A stretch of DNA of 64,000 nt. It comes from Hoplostethus atlanticus (taxonomy: Eukaryota > Chordata > Actinopteri > Trachichthyiformes > Trachichthyidae). Made by a program: the position numbers and the translations under genes. The notes below the pieces were generated by a model that was not told where the DNA came from, searched no databases, and saw only the letters and a program-made list of their open reading frames with translations. The DNA lies in assembly GCA_034670405.1 (NCBI GenBank), contig JAXDDX010000023.1, positions 4,238,501 to 4,302,500 on the forward strand. The letters run 5' to 3'. Position 1 is the first letter of the stretch. Each line of letters starts with the position of its first letter. Positions 10,971 through 22,678 of this stretch are shown piece after piece.

Positions 10971-13615
10971 TTAGCTTGCGGCGCTCAGTTCATCCAGGGC
11001 ATCTAGGAGCCTGTACAAAACACAAATTAAACATTTTGATGTTCAGAAGATTAACATTGAACTGATCATGTGACAGCCACCAGATGGAACTAGTACCTCA
11101 TTTCCCGATGTAGTTTTACTATACTAAACTACGCAAACCATGAGAACACATTATGCTGGTATTCACCACCACCACCACCACCACCACCACCACCACCACC
11201 ATCATCATCATCATCCATAATGCCTCCCCGTCCTAACTCACTTACTTGAAGTCTCCACCATCCAGCAGGGTCTTGTAGGTGGCAATCTCGGCCTCCAGCT
11301 TCACCTTTACGTTGAGCAGCGCCTCATACTCCTGGCCCTGCAGCTGGATGTTGGCGCGCAGGTTGGTCAGCTCCTCCTCCAGGCGGATGATGATGCTGTT
11401 GTACTTCTCCATTTCCATGTTGGTACGCAGGTCAGTGTTCTGTAGGGTGTCCTCCAACGACGCTTTCTGTTGAGGGGATTACATATGGGAATGAGGAATA
11501 TTTACCCGAGCAATTCTTGAACATGGGGATGCTCCAACGTGTATTGAAACGTGTGATAGTTGTCTGAACAGGTGCATGGTCATTTCAAAAATAATCTCCT
11601 CAAATATAGTGACCAGCACACAAACAATGTACAATAGGCATGCATGATATGGATTTAGAATGAGGGGATTAACTGGATTTTGTCATATTTGGTTGAGAAA
11701 CCTGATAGAAAAAATAGACTTTTGAAAGAAACATAAAATACATCAGTTTCTTGAAAGTACATGCATACCAAGCTCTGTTGGGATGCAAGTTCAATCTCCA
11801 GGGTCTGGAGCTGTCTCGATAGGTCGCTCATCTCCAATTGGGCCCCCTGTAGAGCCTCTGTGTTCTGTGACACCTGCACCTGCACGTCTGAAATCTGACC
11901 GAGACATAGGGAGAACATGTTAGCTGACTAACAAGATAGGTTACAAGGTTTTCTTTTAAGCCTCTTCATGTGTCGCCACCCTTCATAACACTTCATAATC
12001 ACCTGATTTTCATGCCATTGCTTGAGGTCCTCTGCGTTCTTCACGGCAATTTTCTCATAGTTGTTCCTCATGTCCCCCATGATCTGGGACAGGTCCTGAC
12101 CTTTGGGAGCGTCAATGTCCACTTGTACGCCTGATTGGGAGATCTGATTCCTCATCTCCGTCACCTCCTACAAGATGGAAGAAAAGAAAGAAATGTAATT
12201 CCAACAACACGTGAATGTTCTTTTAAAATTAGCTGAAAAAAATCTAAGACCTGTGATGCTATTCACTATTGTAAGATAGTAGAATACAGTGCAAATATGT
12301 GTGTATAAGTGTGATGATTAATCTGGATATAAGCTCACGTTCTCATGGTTCCTCTTCAGGAAGATGAGCTCCTCCCTCACGGCTTCGATCTCATTCTCGA
12401 TGTTCATCCTGGTCATGTTGGTGTCATCAGTGACTTTCTTCAGCCCAGAAATGTCTGCCTCCACAGACTGGCGGATGGCCATCTCATTGTCAAACCTGTC
12501 GGTGTGCACAGACACAAACTCTATTAGAGACACAAGTGCCTATTCACATCTTACCTTATTGTATAAAGGCTCAAAATGGCAGTACTGTCCAGTCCAATGG
12601 TAATTAAAAGGGTTGCTCTATTGTCTTCTTGATTTTCCTGACACATGCTGCAGTTACGGAGTGTAAAGGGAGATCACAGCGCTTTGCCAAAAGGCATTTG
12701 TTCTGAATTTTGGGGGCTCTGCACAACTGAGATTGCATTGAAGTGTTGCAAACACAGCAGATACTTAAATACCTGCTACTGAAAGGCTACACCAAGCTGA
12801 CAGATTTACTATCTCTTACTGATATTAGATCACATGCCCCACACCACCTCAATATTGATCAGGTGGAGTCCTATCTCCCGGTGTGCAAAGTCTGAAAATC
12901 CAGCCCTAATTCATTCAGCCTATTTTTTACAGTGTGGACACACTAAGAGTGACCTTTCTTTTTTCAGATGCGCCTTGTTCATATGGGTTGAGGTGCAGCT
13001 ATCTAAATACATCTATAATAAAAACTCTAATAAGAAATAAGAACTCTGAAATGAAAAATAAAGCAGCATACTTTACTCTGAAGTCATCGGCAGCCAAACG
13101 GGCATTATCAATCTGGAGCACAAGACGAGCATTGTCCACTGTCTTATTGAAGATCTGGTGGAAAAATGATTACAAGATTACTATGAGGATACCCAATATT
13201 CATAGCCAGTGGATGTAAAAACGTAAAAGGTGTTCCTTTTTTTGTTGGTTACAGAGCAAGCTTAGAGTTAATTTTGAGGTAAATCTTTTTATTCAAAACC
13301 TAAATTAGTGATCTGGTCCAATTAATATGTACAATGGGATTTGCAATTTTGAGTGATAAAACATATGTTTTGAATTTCCATGTCTTTTTTATAACATAGA
13401 AACCCCAGATTCAGATTAGAAAATGGGGCCACAACATGTCTGAATCCATGGAATCGTTCAGTAAAAAGAAAAACCCACAAACTGAAGAACAGGAAAATGG
13501 TTGCTCCCCAGGCCAAAACCAAATCTGCTTTGTTTTAGCTTTGCTGGAAGAATGGGTTTCCTGTCCAATAAGTCATTATTCTCTTCCCGTTTGACCCAAC
13601 TTTTTTGTCTCTTGC

Positions 13616-13673
<58 letters not shown>

Positions 13674-15212
13674 CTATCTATATTTCTCACTCTCACTACG
13701 TGTAAATCTGTACGTGTATATACTGTAAATCTGTTTGTAGGTGTAGGGCTGGTGTATGTATATGTGGTTGTGAGTCAATATTTTTTAAGTATGTATCCAT
13801 GGTATCCTGTTTCTGAGGAAAGGGGAAATACTTGGTCCCTTTATGTGATGAGAAAAGCAAAGCGCAGCAAAGCCGCCATCAATGTGTCATTATCTGGCAT
13901 TGAAGAACTGGAGTCTGGCAAAGAATGTGACATTTGAGTCCACTGACTAGCTGATTGTTATACAACCAGCACACATGCACGTGTACGTGCACGCGCACAG
14001 ATGCATACACACACATGCTGGCAGTATGGGATCCTTTGTGTGTGTCAGTACAACACATCTGGTTCACATTGGGGCCCCCCTACACCGGAGAATGCGTGTA
14101 GAATGACCATTCACAAGCTGAAGCATTTGGAAGTCTTATTGTTTGTTAAAAGTTGTGTGCTGGTTGTTTGGAGGCTTTTAAAACTGTTTTTAATGGGGAT
14201 TTACTGCTTCCCTAGTTTTGATGATTCATCAGAGGAAGTTCTGACCAGTTTGTTGCGTGAGAATGACTATTATAGGGGGAGGGTAAGAGGACAGCTACCA
14301 CACCCTTCATTCTCTTGCAAGAAATTTGATAACCCACAAAATGTTGCCCATCCCATTGTAAGCATTATAAAATCTTAATGTAAGCACTAGGCTCATGGAA
14401 AACCTGCCCTCGTTTTGGTAGAAAAACCAACTGAATACATCGATGCAGCTGATTGTGTAATAGTTTGCAACATTGTCTGTGATGATGAGGCGCATGACAT
14501 GCATTCATTGATTTTCTCCTGAAATGAGAAACCTTTTATCTAAAGCATTCAAAGACTCCTCACCTTTACCCCTTCAATATTTAGAGCTTCTCTCTTGTTT
14601 TTTATCAACATTGTCTGGAATTCAACCAATATTCAACACCTCCCACTTCTTGCACTCAGCTTCTTTCATCCACATGTCCAGTTTAATTGTCCTCCCCTGC
14701 CCATCATTCATTCTCATGCTTACCTCGTTGCGTAGGTCATCTATGATGGGGGTGTACTTGCTGTAGTCTCTCATGTCAGGCCCCCCCTGCTCCAGGGCCT
14801 CCCTGATCTTCATCTCCAGCTCCTGGTTGGCCTGTTCCAGGTTCCTCACTGTCTCCAGGTAGTTGGCCAGGCGGTCGTTCAGGTTCTGCATGGCCCCCTT
14901 CTCGTTGCCCAGGATCCCACTACTGACTCCACCACTGGCTGCCATGGATGCAGCAGCACCGGCCATACCTTTACCCATGCCACCACCCATACCTTTGCCC
15001 ATACCACCACCCATTCCACTGCTCACCTTGAAGGCAGTTGAGGAGGAGATGGCAGGGGCACCAGAACGCAGGCTATAGTTGGCGGTGGAGATGCGGCTGC
15101 CATGTCCACCAGCACCACCATAAATGCTGGCAGAACGGTAGGTAGGTGTGGAGCGGGTGAAGGAGAGGTGGGCAGAAGGTGTCTGCTGCACAGCGGTTCT
15201 TCTGTAGCTCAT
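10971..15212 (-). CDS. krt18: Type I keratin 18, complete seven-exon gene
   Basis: K18 is the acidic partner of K8 in simple-epithelial intermediate filaments. Exons are 14724-15212, 13072-13154, 12339-12495, 12003-12167, 11769-11894, 11246-11466 and 10971-11010. Exons 2-6 are 83, 157, 165, 126 and 221 bases, the classic type I keratin pattern, and the joined frame is open for 426 codons. The start MSYRRTAV follows CCAAA and agrees with the family. The Ser/Gly-rich head (1-102) has MGKGMGGG repeats. The rod opens with the helix-initiation motif [18 protein letters not shown] (103-120) and closes with [19 protein letters not shown] (to 414). Only [12 protein letters not shown] follows, so the tail is about 12 residues, far shorter than in human K18. 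The exon 6 frame reaches TAA right after the donor, so an unspliced exon 6 would give a similar end. The gene is divergent from the krt8-like gene, as in other vertebrates. Confidence 0.94.
11164..11217. repeat. (CAC)n(ATC)n trinucleotide microsatellite in krt18 intron 6
   Basis: About 12 CAC units followed by about five ATC units lie in the 235-base last intron of krt18, shortly past the donor of exon 6. Confidence 0.95.
13624..13681. repeat. Compound (TC)n(TATC)n microsatellite in krt18 intron 1
   Basis: A (TC) dinucleotide run passes into (TATC) tetranucleotides in the 1.57-kb first intron of krt18. Open frames across it (Ser/Leu/Tyr-rich) are repeat artefacts. Confidence 0.95.
13771..13777. 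promoter_or_regulatory. Consensus AP-1 motif in krt18 intron 1
   Basis: TGAGTCA, an exact AP-1 (Jun/Fos) consensus. The first intron of mammalian KRT18 is known to contain an AP-1-responsive enhancer, so a site in the same intron is a reasonable regulatory candidate. A 7-bp match can also occur by chance. Confidence 0.35.
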
Positions 15213-15314
15213 TTTGGAGAGGTTGAAGCACGACAGAGTAGAGAGTGAAACTGAAAAATGGCGCCTGAGTTCTGGCTGGCTTAGAAAGTGACGCTGGCAG
15301 AGGGAAGTGGGGAA

Positions 15315-15320
15315 CTTATA
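15315..15320 (-). promoter_or_regulatory. TATA box of krt18
   Basis: TATAAG on the minus strand, about 105 bases upstream of the krt18 ATG. This spacing would place transcription start near 15285-15290 and give a 5' UTR of about 75 bases. A (CT)n run lies immediately upstream (15338-15358). Confidence 0.6.
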
Positions 15321-18300
15321 CTCCTCCTTAGCCTCCCCTCTCTCTCTCTCTCTCTCAATCACAGCTGGTTTCTCAGACCCTGCCCACTTCAACATCCCCC
15401 CATTCTTCCTTTCCTGTTCTCCTCCCTCTTCTCCAATTCTCATTCACCCACACATTCCTACTTTTTTATCTACGGTCTGTATACTCTTCCAACTCCAAGC
15501 ATATTTTCTTGTATAAACTAAAAGAAACATTTACATCTGATGAACCACAACAACCATTTTACTTGACTGAGATTACAAATTACAGAAAGAAACGTTTGCA
15601 ACAACAACAAAAAAGCAAGTAAGAAGTAATAAACACGTTGTACATGGGGACATTTATGCCGCAACAGAGAAAGAAGAAGCAGAAATGAAACACAAACATC
15701 ACTGGTAGATTATTCTAGGCAAAAGGAGTTTTTTATAAGAATGCAACAAAATTCCTTTGGTTTGGCCATAAAAGGAGTAATGCCTGCCACTTACAGCATG
15801 GTTTCTAAATATGTGGTCTGCTAGGCCTCAAAATAAATAGATTACCTCCTAGCCTACCTCCATAGCTGGACTAAGCTGGTTTATAAGAGAAATATAGCTG
15901 ATCAAACATTGTACATACACTCCTGTTAAATGCAAGATTATTTGAGGATGACAATAGATCATTCATCAGACTAACAGAATAAAATGATCTCTATAAACAC
16001 TGACGACCATCAGTGTTTATCATTGTGATAAACACAATGAAGATCACAGTTCACACAGATCACAAAAGGCAACACCCAAGCTTCAAACAGACCCAAAAGG
16101 CCACACAAGAGGTGGGATGCATAAAGAACCGAGGTAAGCTGACACCACCGTTTGACAAAGCCTAAAGCTGAGATTACAATTGAAAAGAAAGAATAGGTGT
16201 CCTCATTTATCCACGATAACCACATGATATTTCAAATCATTATCTTTGAAGCCTTATCTTTTTTTACCCATGATTAGATTACCCCTAAAATGTGCTTACT
16301 AACTCACTTTGAGAGGTACTGTTCTCTCATTGCCCTTACATGAACCCCATGAAAATATATACAATCAGAATTAATGTCTCTTTTACTCACCAAGAAAATG
16401 ACACGAGCAGAAATTTTAATCGGTTATGTTTTTGCTGTGTCAGAATAAATAAAATGACCCAGTGCTTACTAATGCATGGTACAAGGACACATTTATTTAT
16501 TATCAGTACAAAAGTAATAGAGCAAGCATAATTCAACCCAAAGCTAGAAGGCAATAAAAATCTGAGTGAAAAAGATTACATTATTTTCATGAAAACAAGC
16601 TGTAGTGTACAGTGTTCTCGCTTGAAAGTGAAGAGGTTCATGTAGCTTTCAATTACAGGATCCTGAGGCTCAAGTTGTAGCCAGAGTGGGTTTTTAAACT
16701 GGGCCCCAGAGAACAGGATAACAAAGCCCACTGAACCACCCAGGGAAAACTGGCAAAGGCCCAAACACCCTCCTGAGCTCCATATAACCTGGCTCCTTTC
16801 TTTCCTGATTTTACCGCACCTTTATGGTTGATCAAATTTCAATGCTTTCTCACACCTCACACCACATCATCCCAGCTGCTCATTGTGCCTTTGTTGCTAA
16901 AAGTCCTGACTGTGAATGTATTTTACTGATATTCAATAAGAAGCAAAAAAGAGCATATGCAGAGGAAATACCAAGGGAACACTCATGAGCATCGCCTCTG
17001 ATTAAGGCTCTTGCGAAAAAGATATAAAGAGGAACTTCTGATTTGAATCAGCGTGACTCATCCCTCATGACAGAGCATCACTCTCTTATTTAATTTAATC
17101 CTGCTGTAAACAACAGTTTGTCTCTAGGGGAAAGACAAATCTTTACACTGACTGATAACATTTGTATGGTTCATATCTCCTCTTTAGAACAGACAGTGAG
17201 GTTTTGGTTTGGACTGTGGACTGGATTTCCTCGAGTTCATCCTCCAGCTGACAGCATGTTGGCATGTGGAGCGGAGCGTCCTGGTGTATTAAAGTGCAAA
17301 TTCATTTGCCTCCTTTGCGGCGATCTGGATTTTAGTGACCCACCTCTTCCTCAGATAGGTCAGGACAAGAAAAAGAAGGGGAAAAGTGGAGAAGTTGGAG
17401 GCTGTGAGTCATAGCAATACACAGCAGGAATCTGGGCAACTACAATAGGAGCTTATGCGCTTCACAGATCCTGGACAACTGTCAGAAAATTAAAGCTCTC
17501 AGCTTGACGTTGCCTTGGATGAACTTGGACTTGTTTGTGCCCCTTTTTCTTTGCTTTCCATTCGGCCGGCTCGGGAGCAACTGAGTGCTCTCTCACACGC
17601 CCTTAAATACCAAGTCAGAAACACGGCTGCATACATGCATATCCATGGGCACGGTTGCGTGTACAGTGACTGAGAAGGAGAAGGAATGCAGACATGCATG
17701 CGGGTGTCATGCACCTCACTCACTCACTCACTGACTCACTCACTCAGATCACAAGAAATGGTGAAAAAAGAGACAATTTGTTCATTCCTGCATCAGTTCC
17801 AGTTTCAGTGTTTCAGTTTTATGGCCAGGGGGCAATGATGCTGCCATTGTCAAGGTGTAGGGGGTCACACATCAGAGGTCAGTGAAATGTGTCAACTAAG
17901 GGACATTTTCCCTATGGGATGTTATGTCCATCTATAGCACGCAGACGTTCCACAGGAGGCCATAGAGTCACTTGACGTCACATTTCTCACTTGTCATTAG
18001 TTTCTGAGGTAAAGGACGGATGTTTTATGAAGTGATATGATGAAACACTTTTCTATACAAACACACTGTCTTTCGAAACACTTCACATAGATAGATTTTT
18101 CCCTTTGCATAGGCAGGTTGTTTTGAATAGCACAGTTACAGGCATATCTCTCAAAAGCTCTAACAGCAAAACAAAATGTAACAACCAAATGTGTATCCAA
18201 TGATAAAACACCCCAAGCTATAACACCTCCAACATCCCTTTGTATGGATCAAATTTCAGAAAGGACATTGGCCTATGGTCTTAGAGAACAGTGGTGATAG

Positions 18301-18610
18301 GTTCACATCATGCCACTCCTCCTGTGCAGTTGACATCCAGTTCCACACTCAAGTCACCAGGGGGCATGAGTCTCAAAGCAAACAAGCTTATTGCAGCAAG
18401 GGAAAAGTGGCTGTGTCAGTCCACACACAGCTGCACAACCTCACCCAACAGCCCTGATCTGAGTACATGCACCATGTTATTGTTTAACTCCATGCCAGAA
18501 TCACTGCCTTGGTGTGGATTTCATTTTCACTCCATGTGAGGAGGCATCATGGGGCAACTATGCAACCTTACTGTACGTAGCAGCAAGCAGTGAGTTTTAG
18601 AACTGATTTT

Positions 18611-18790
18611 ACTGGTAACCTTTAAAGGGGAATTCCGGTATTTTTAAACCTGGGCTCTATTTGTACATATTAGTCATTTATACCCCAAAATAGGTACAAA
18701 AGGTTTTGGAATTGCTCCGGTAGATCACCTCAGATCACCTCAGATACAAATAGAGCCCCTTTAAGGCTTGGGGAGAGCCTCCTGGCCACT
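18611..18790. mobile_element. Small inverted-repeat element (MITE-like)
   Basis: GGGGAATTCCGG starts the block. GGGCTCTATTTGTA near its left side is mirrored by TACAAATAGAGCCC near its right side. A short direct duplication of ATCACCTCAG lies between them. It has no coding capacity. I believe this type of sequence recurs in fish genomes, but I cannot name the family with certainty. Confidence 0.45.
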
Positions 18791-19906
18791 CCAAAGTCTA
18801 GGTTATAGACCAAATCTGAAATCACTACCATATTTTAAATCACCTCTAAAATACCTTGTTTATTTTCATTGCATTTCCCTGTTTTATTCCTCTGTTACAA
18901 TATATTTTATTCATCAGTTTTAGCCTTTATCACATCTTTAATTTGTATTTTGTGTTGCTCATAAAACACTGTATAAAAAGATTCTTATAATCATTGTTTT
19001 TTCAAGATAGTAATGGTAGTAGTGATATCATCATCTGCTGCCATAGTCTTCAATCCACTTTCGATTGCTTTTGATCGCTGCACATTTGTGGACCCCATCC
19101 CATTCTTACTGAGTTAAACTGTCAATCATTGTGAAATAGATCTGTTTCTTGTCTTTGCTAATTATTGTCTTCCAATCTCTCCCTCTTGCCAGCCTTCTCT
19201 CCATCCCCCCTCTCTTGCTAGCATGTACGTGTCTCTCTCAGCACATTCCAAACTTTATGTGTCATATAGCAGCTTCATACAAACCAAAACATCACTGGCC
19301 TCTTAAGAGGCTTCAGGCCAGGAGGTCATCTTCTTAAATTAGCCCCTCACTTCTCTCATGCTTATGGAACAATGAAGGAGTAGGAAAAAAAGAAGAAAAA
19401 TAAAACCACCCTGACTCATATTTCAGGCTAATCAAATACAACTGTGTTCATTTAATTGTTGCATTTGTCCAAGATGCTGTGTCAAACAATAAGCCATTGG
19501 TTGACTTGTACATATATGGTTGTCTTCAACCAAGCACAGCGATGTGAAGAGAAAACTATTCACATTTAGTCTCCAACCCAGCAAAATACGGGGGGATTGG
19601 GGGCTGCTCATTAGTTGGTAATAGGTTGAGGGAACTAGGAGTTTATCCTGGCATAAAGGTAGTGAGTCATAAAACTGGAGCGCGACCAAAGAATAATGTT
19701 TTCCACAGTTTGCAAGTTGATAGTTTTTGTTGAACAAAAGCACAACAGTCATGAAATGATAAGCGTTTCCCAGAGGAGTGCTTGGGCTCCAACATGTAAC
19801 CATGACAATAGGCATAATCCACAAACACTAAAGTGGTCAAAAAGAAGTAAAGCGTCTAAATGTCTACTTGTGTAAATTCACTCTACCCTATTCACATTGA
19901 TATATA

Positions 19907-20059
<153 letters not shown>

Positions 20060-21129
20060 GTACATATTACAGTATGTGCACTTCCAGCATGCAAAGGGTG
20101 GAACGGGCAGCTTTTTATGTGAGGGTGGGGAAAGCAACCTAAGGTGTGGTTGGGAATTCTCTCCAGAGGGAAAGACAAGCACTGTTTGCTCTTCACTTGG
20201 CTGATATGGGAGGAATGTTGATCAATAGTCTAACTATGTGACACTTTTAGATTTTTCTGAATACTGTGGTGCGTGTGCATTGCACTGTACGGTAGTCCAT
20301 TGATCAGAGTGGTTTATTGCAACATCCTGCGTCTATACTGCATCTAATAATTGTGACTTAAAGACTTAAAAATCAAATTTCTCTTTTTCTCTTTACTTGT
20401 GGTCATGATTGTTTTTCTGTGACGATTCATTGCAACATACCTGCTTAAATGAGTAACGGAAGAACTTATAAAGATAGTGGAACGTTTTAGGTTGGGTTCT
20501 CCCACAATTATGAGACATACAGTCACTGCCAACAAAGACATAAAACGCATCGCACTCCGCAACCATAATTTACGTTGCAATATATCAGGTCTATGAGAAG
20601 TGCTGTAAAGCAAAAGAGGAGGTCATAAAAATTATTATACCCAAGGTTTGACTTTATATTCTGGTACTGCATGGGTGTGTGTATGTGTGTGTGGGTGCGG
20701 GTGTGTGTGTGTGAAATTAATAAAAAACAAACCTTACTGAGAATTCAGCAAGATGTCGATTCTGTTTAAAGTGTTAATGCAATATCACAATTAATGAGCA
20801 CAAAGTAGGCAGGAATATTGTTTGTCCATATGGTATAAAGCGAACACAGCCTAATGAATTGGGTTCTGCAGTCCCAATTCCAAAACCTTGTGGAGGTAGA
20901 CAATGCAACTAGAGTTTCCACTGCAGTTTTGTAGAAACTGGCAAACTGACTATTATGTAAGATTTGTGCTCCTTCCAACACTCTGTGTGCTGTATATGTG
21001 TAACATGATGCTTTTTTGTTCCCTAAGATTCCCCCGTCTCTCTCCCTCTCTTGCACCCCCCCTCATCCTTCACTCCCCCGCTGAGGGCACTAGCCAATCA
21101 CACCTCACCGGGATCCCTCCCCTGCTCAG

Positions 21130-21137
21130 ATAAATAG
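21130..21137 (+). promoter_or_regulatory. TATA-like box of krt8-like gene
   Basis: ATAAATAG about 103 bases before the ATG at 21233. The expected transcription start is near 21160. Confidence 0.5.
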
Positions 21138-21232
21138 AGCCAAGAACCAAGGAGGGTCTGATCTGCCTGCCTCTCTCAGCAGTCTCTCAACCTCCACATA
21201 CCACCTCAGTGCTACAGAATCCCTCTGTGACC

Positions 21233-22644
21233 ATGTCTCTTAGAGCCGTGAAGACCACCACCTACTCCACTGTGTCATCCTCTTCCGGCATGGGCCCAAC
21301 CCAGGGCTTCAGCAGCCGCTCTTTCTCCGGGTACGGTGGCCATGGCGTGGGTGGTGCCAGGCAGAGCTACGCTGTCCGCAGCTCCTATGGGGGTGTGGGC
21401 AGCAGTGGCGCTGGCATGGGTGTTGGGGGGTTCAAGGGGGTCGGTGGGTACGTCGCTGGGGGGTCTGGCCAAAGAGGGGGTGCAGTAGAGTTTGGCTACA
21501 TGGGCATAGGCGGCGGTATGGGTGTGGGGGGTGGCATGGCCAATGGAGTGGTGGCCCCCATCACTGCAGTGACAGTGAACAAGAGCCTGTTGGCCCCCCT
21601 GAACCTGGAGATTGACCCCACCATCCAGGCAGTCCGCACCCAGGAGAAGGAGCAGATCAAGACTCTGAACAACCGCTTCGCCTCCTTCATCGACAAGGTC
21701 AGTGATGATAACATAAGATAAGATTACTTCAGTGGAAGTAACCGTACAAGCCAAACAGCCCTGAGGAGATAGAGGTCTGATTCCATAGAAGCCATTGTTG
21801 GGACATTTCTTGTACAATTCCTATGAAAGATCTTTGCAGAGGATATTGTTCTGTTCTGAGTAATGGCTTTGCTAGCTCATATCTGTTCTCAGTACCAGGT
21901 GGGATCATCGCGCTCAGATGAGTGGATCAGCCTGGATACTGACTACATACATGGCAATGGTGCAGAGCAGAATATTTTTTGCTTGAGGGAGTACATCACC
22001 ATGCCAGCAATATCCTGCAATAAGACATCATATTTAGTTGTTATGAAGGTAGAATGCCAGGTGTCTTATTTCTTTCTTGCTAAAGCTTAAAGCTTTGCTA
22101 GATAATATTGTGTTTTTTGAAAGATTCAAAGTTCAATACCCCCTCTGAATACCCACAGCCTATCCCTTCCTGAGCACTTAGACAAAGGAGTGGGAGTGGC
22201 AGGAGTAAAGGTTTGCATGACGGAGGGCAAGCTTCTTAAACAGAGTAGATCATATTCAGTATAGTTATAAATATCTATACAAAGACTAACACACCAATCT
22301 GAACATTAGCTCTATAATGGCCTATGATGCCATTTTCCTCTCTGGCTTCTGAGGGCTAGCCAATAGTATAAATCACTGTTATCAAACAGAGAAGACAGCT
22401 GAAATGTAAGAAACAGCTATCTGATCAGTCAGCAGACAGAAGCATGCACTGGTTGTTATCTCCTATTGATTAAATTCTTGAGTTATCTTAGACTGCACCA
22501 CCTTAATGGTACCTTGTTTGCGACGGTACCTCTGGGATAATGGAGGGAACAGGTTAAACCTGTAAATCAATCAAGTTAAGACTAATTGTTAAGATCATAA
22601 AATGAAACAATAAGCCCTTCCTCTACACACGCACGCATGCACAT

Positions 22645-22678
<34 letters not shown>

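Noticed and set aside
11243-11250. krt18 ending at the TAA right after exon 6
   Set aside because: Using the GTAAGT donor gives the canonical 221-base exon, and the joined exon at 11010 continues as KLLDALDE, which resembles the K18 FNLGDALD junction.
13077-13154. krt18 exon 2 ending at AGA|GTAAAG (78 bases)
   Set aside because: The GTATGC donor five bases later gives the universal 83-base type I exon and the correct phase into the 157-base exon 3.
21209-21232. Upstream in-frame ATG for the krt8-like gene (eight extra codons)
   Set aside because: The downstream ATG has a better context and yields the keratin-like MSLR start. The same reasoning rejects the ATG at 39769 for the second type II gene.
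21275-21817. 180-codon minus-strand frame opposite krt8-like exon 1
   Set aside because: It is a shadow of GC-rich head-domain codons on the other strand and crosses the donor site into the intron.
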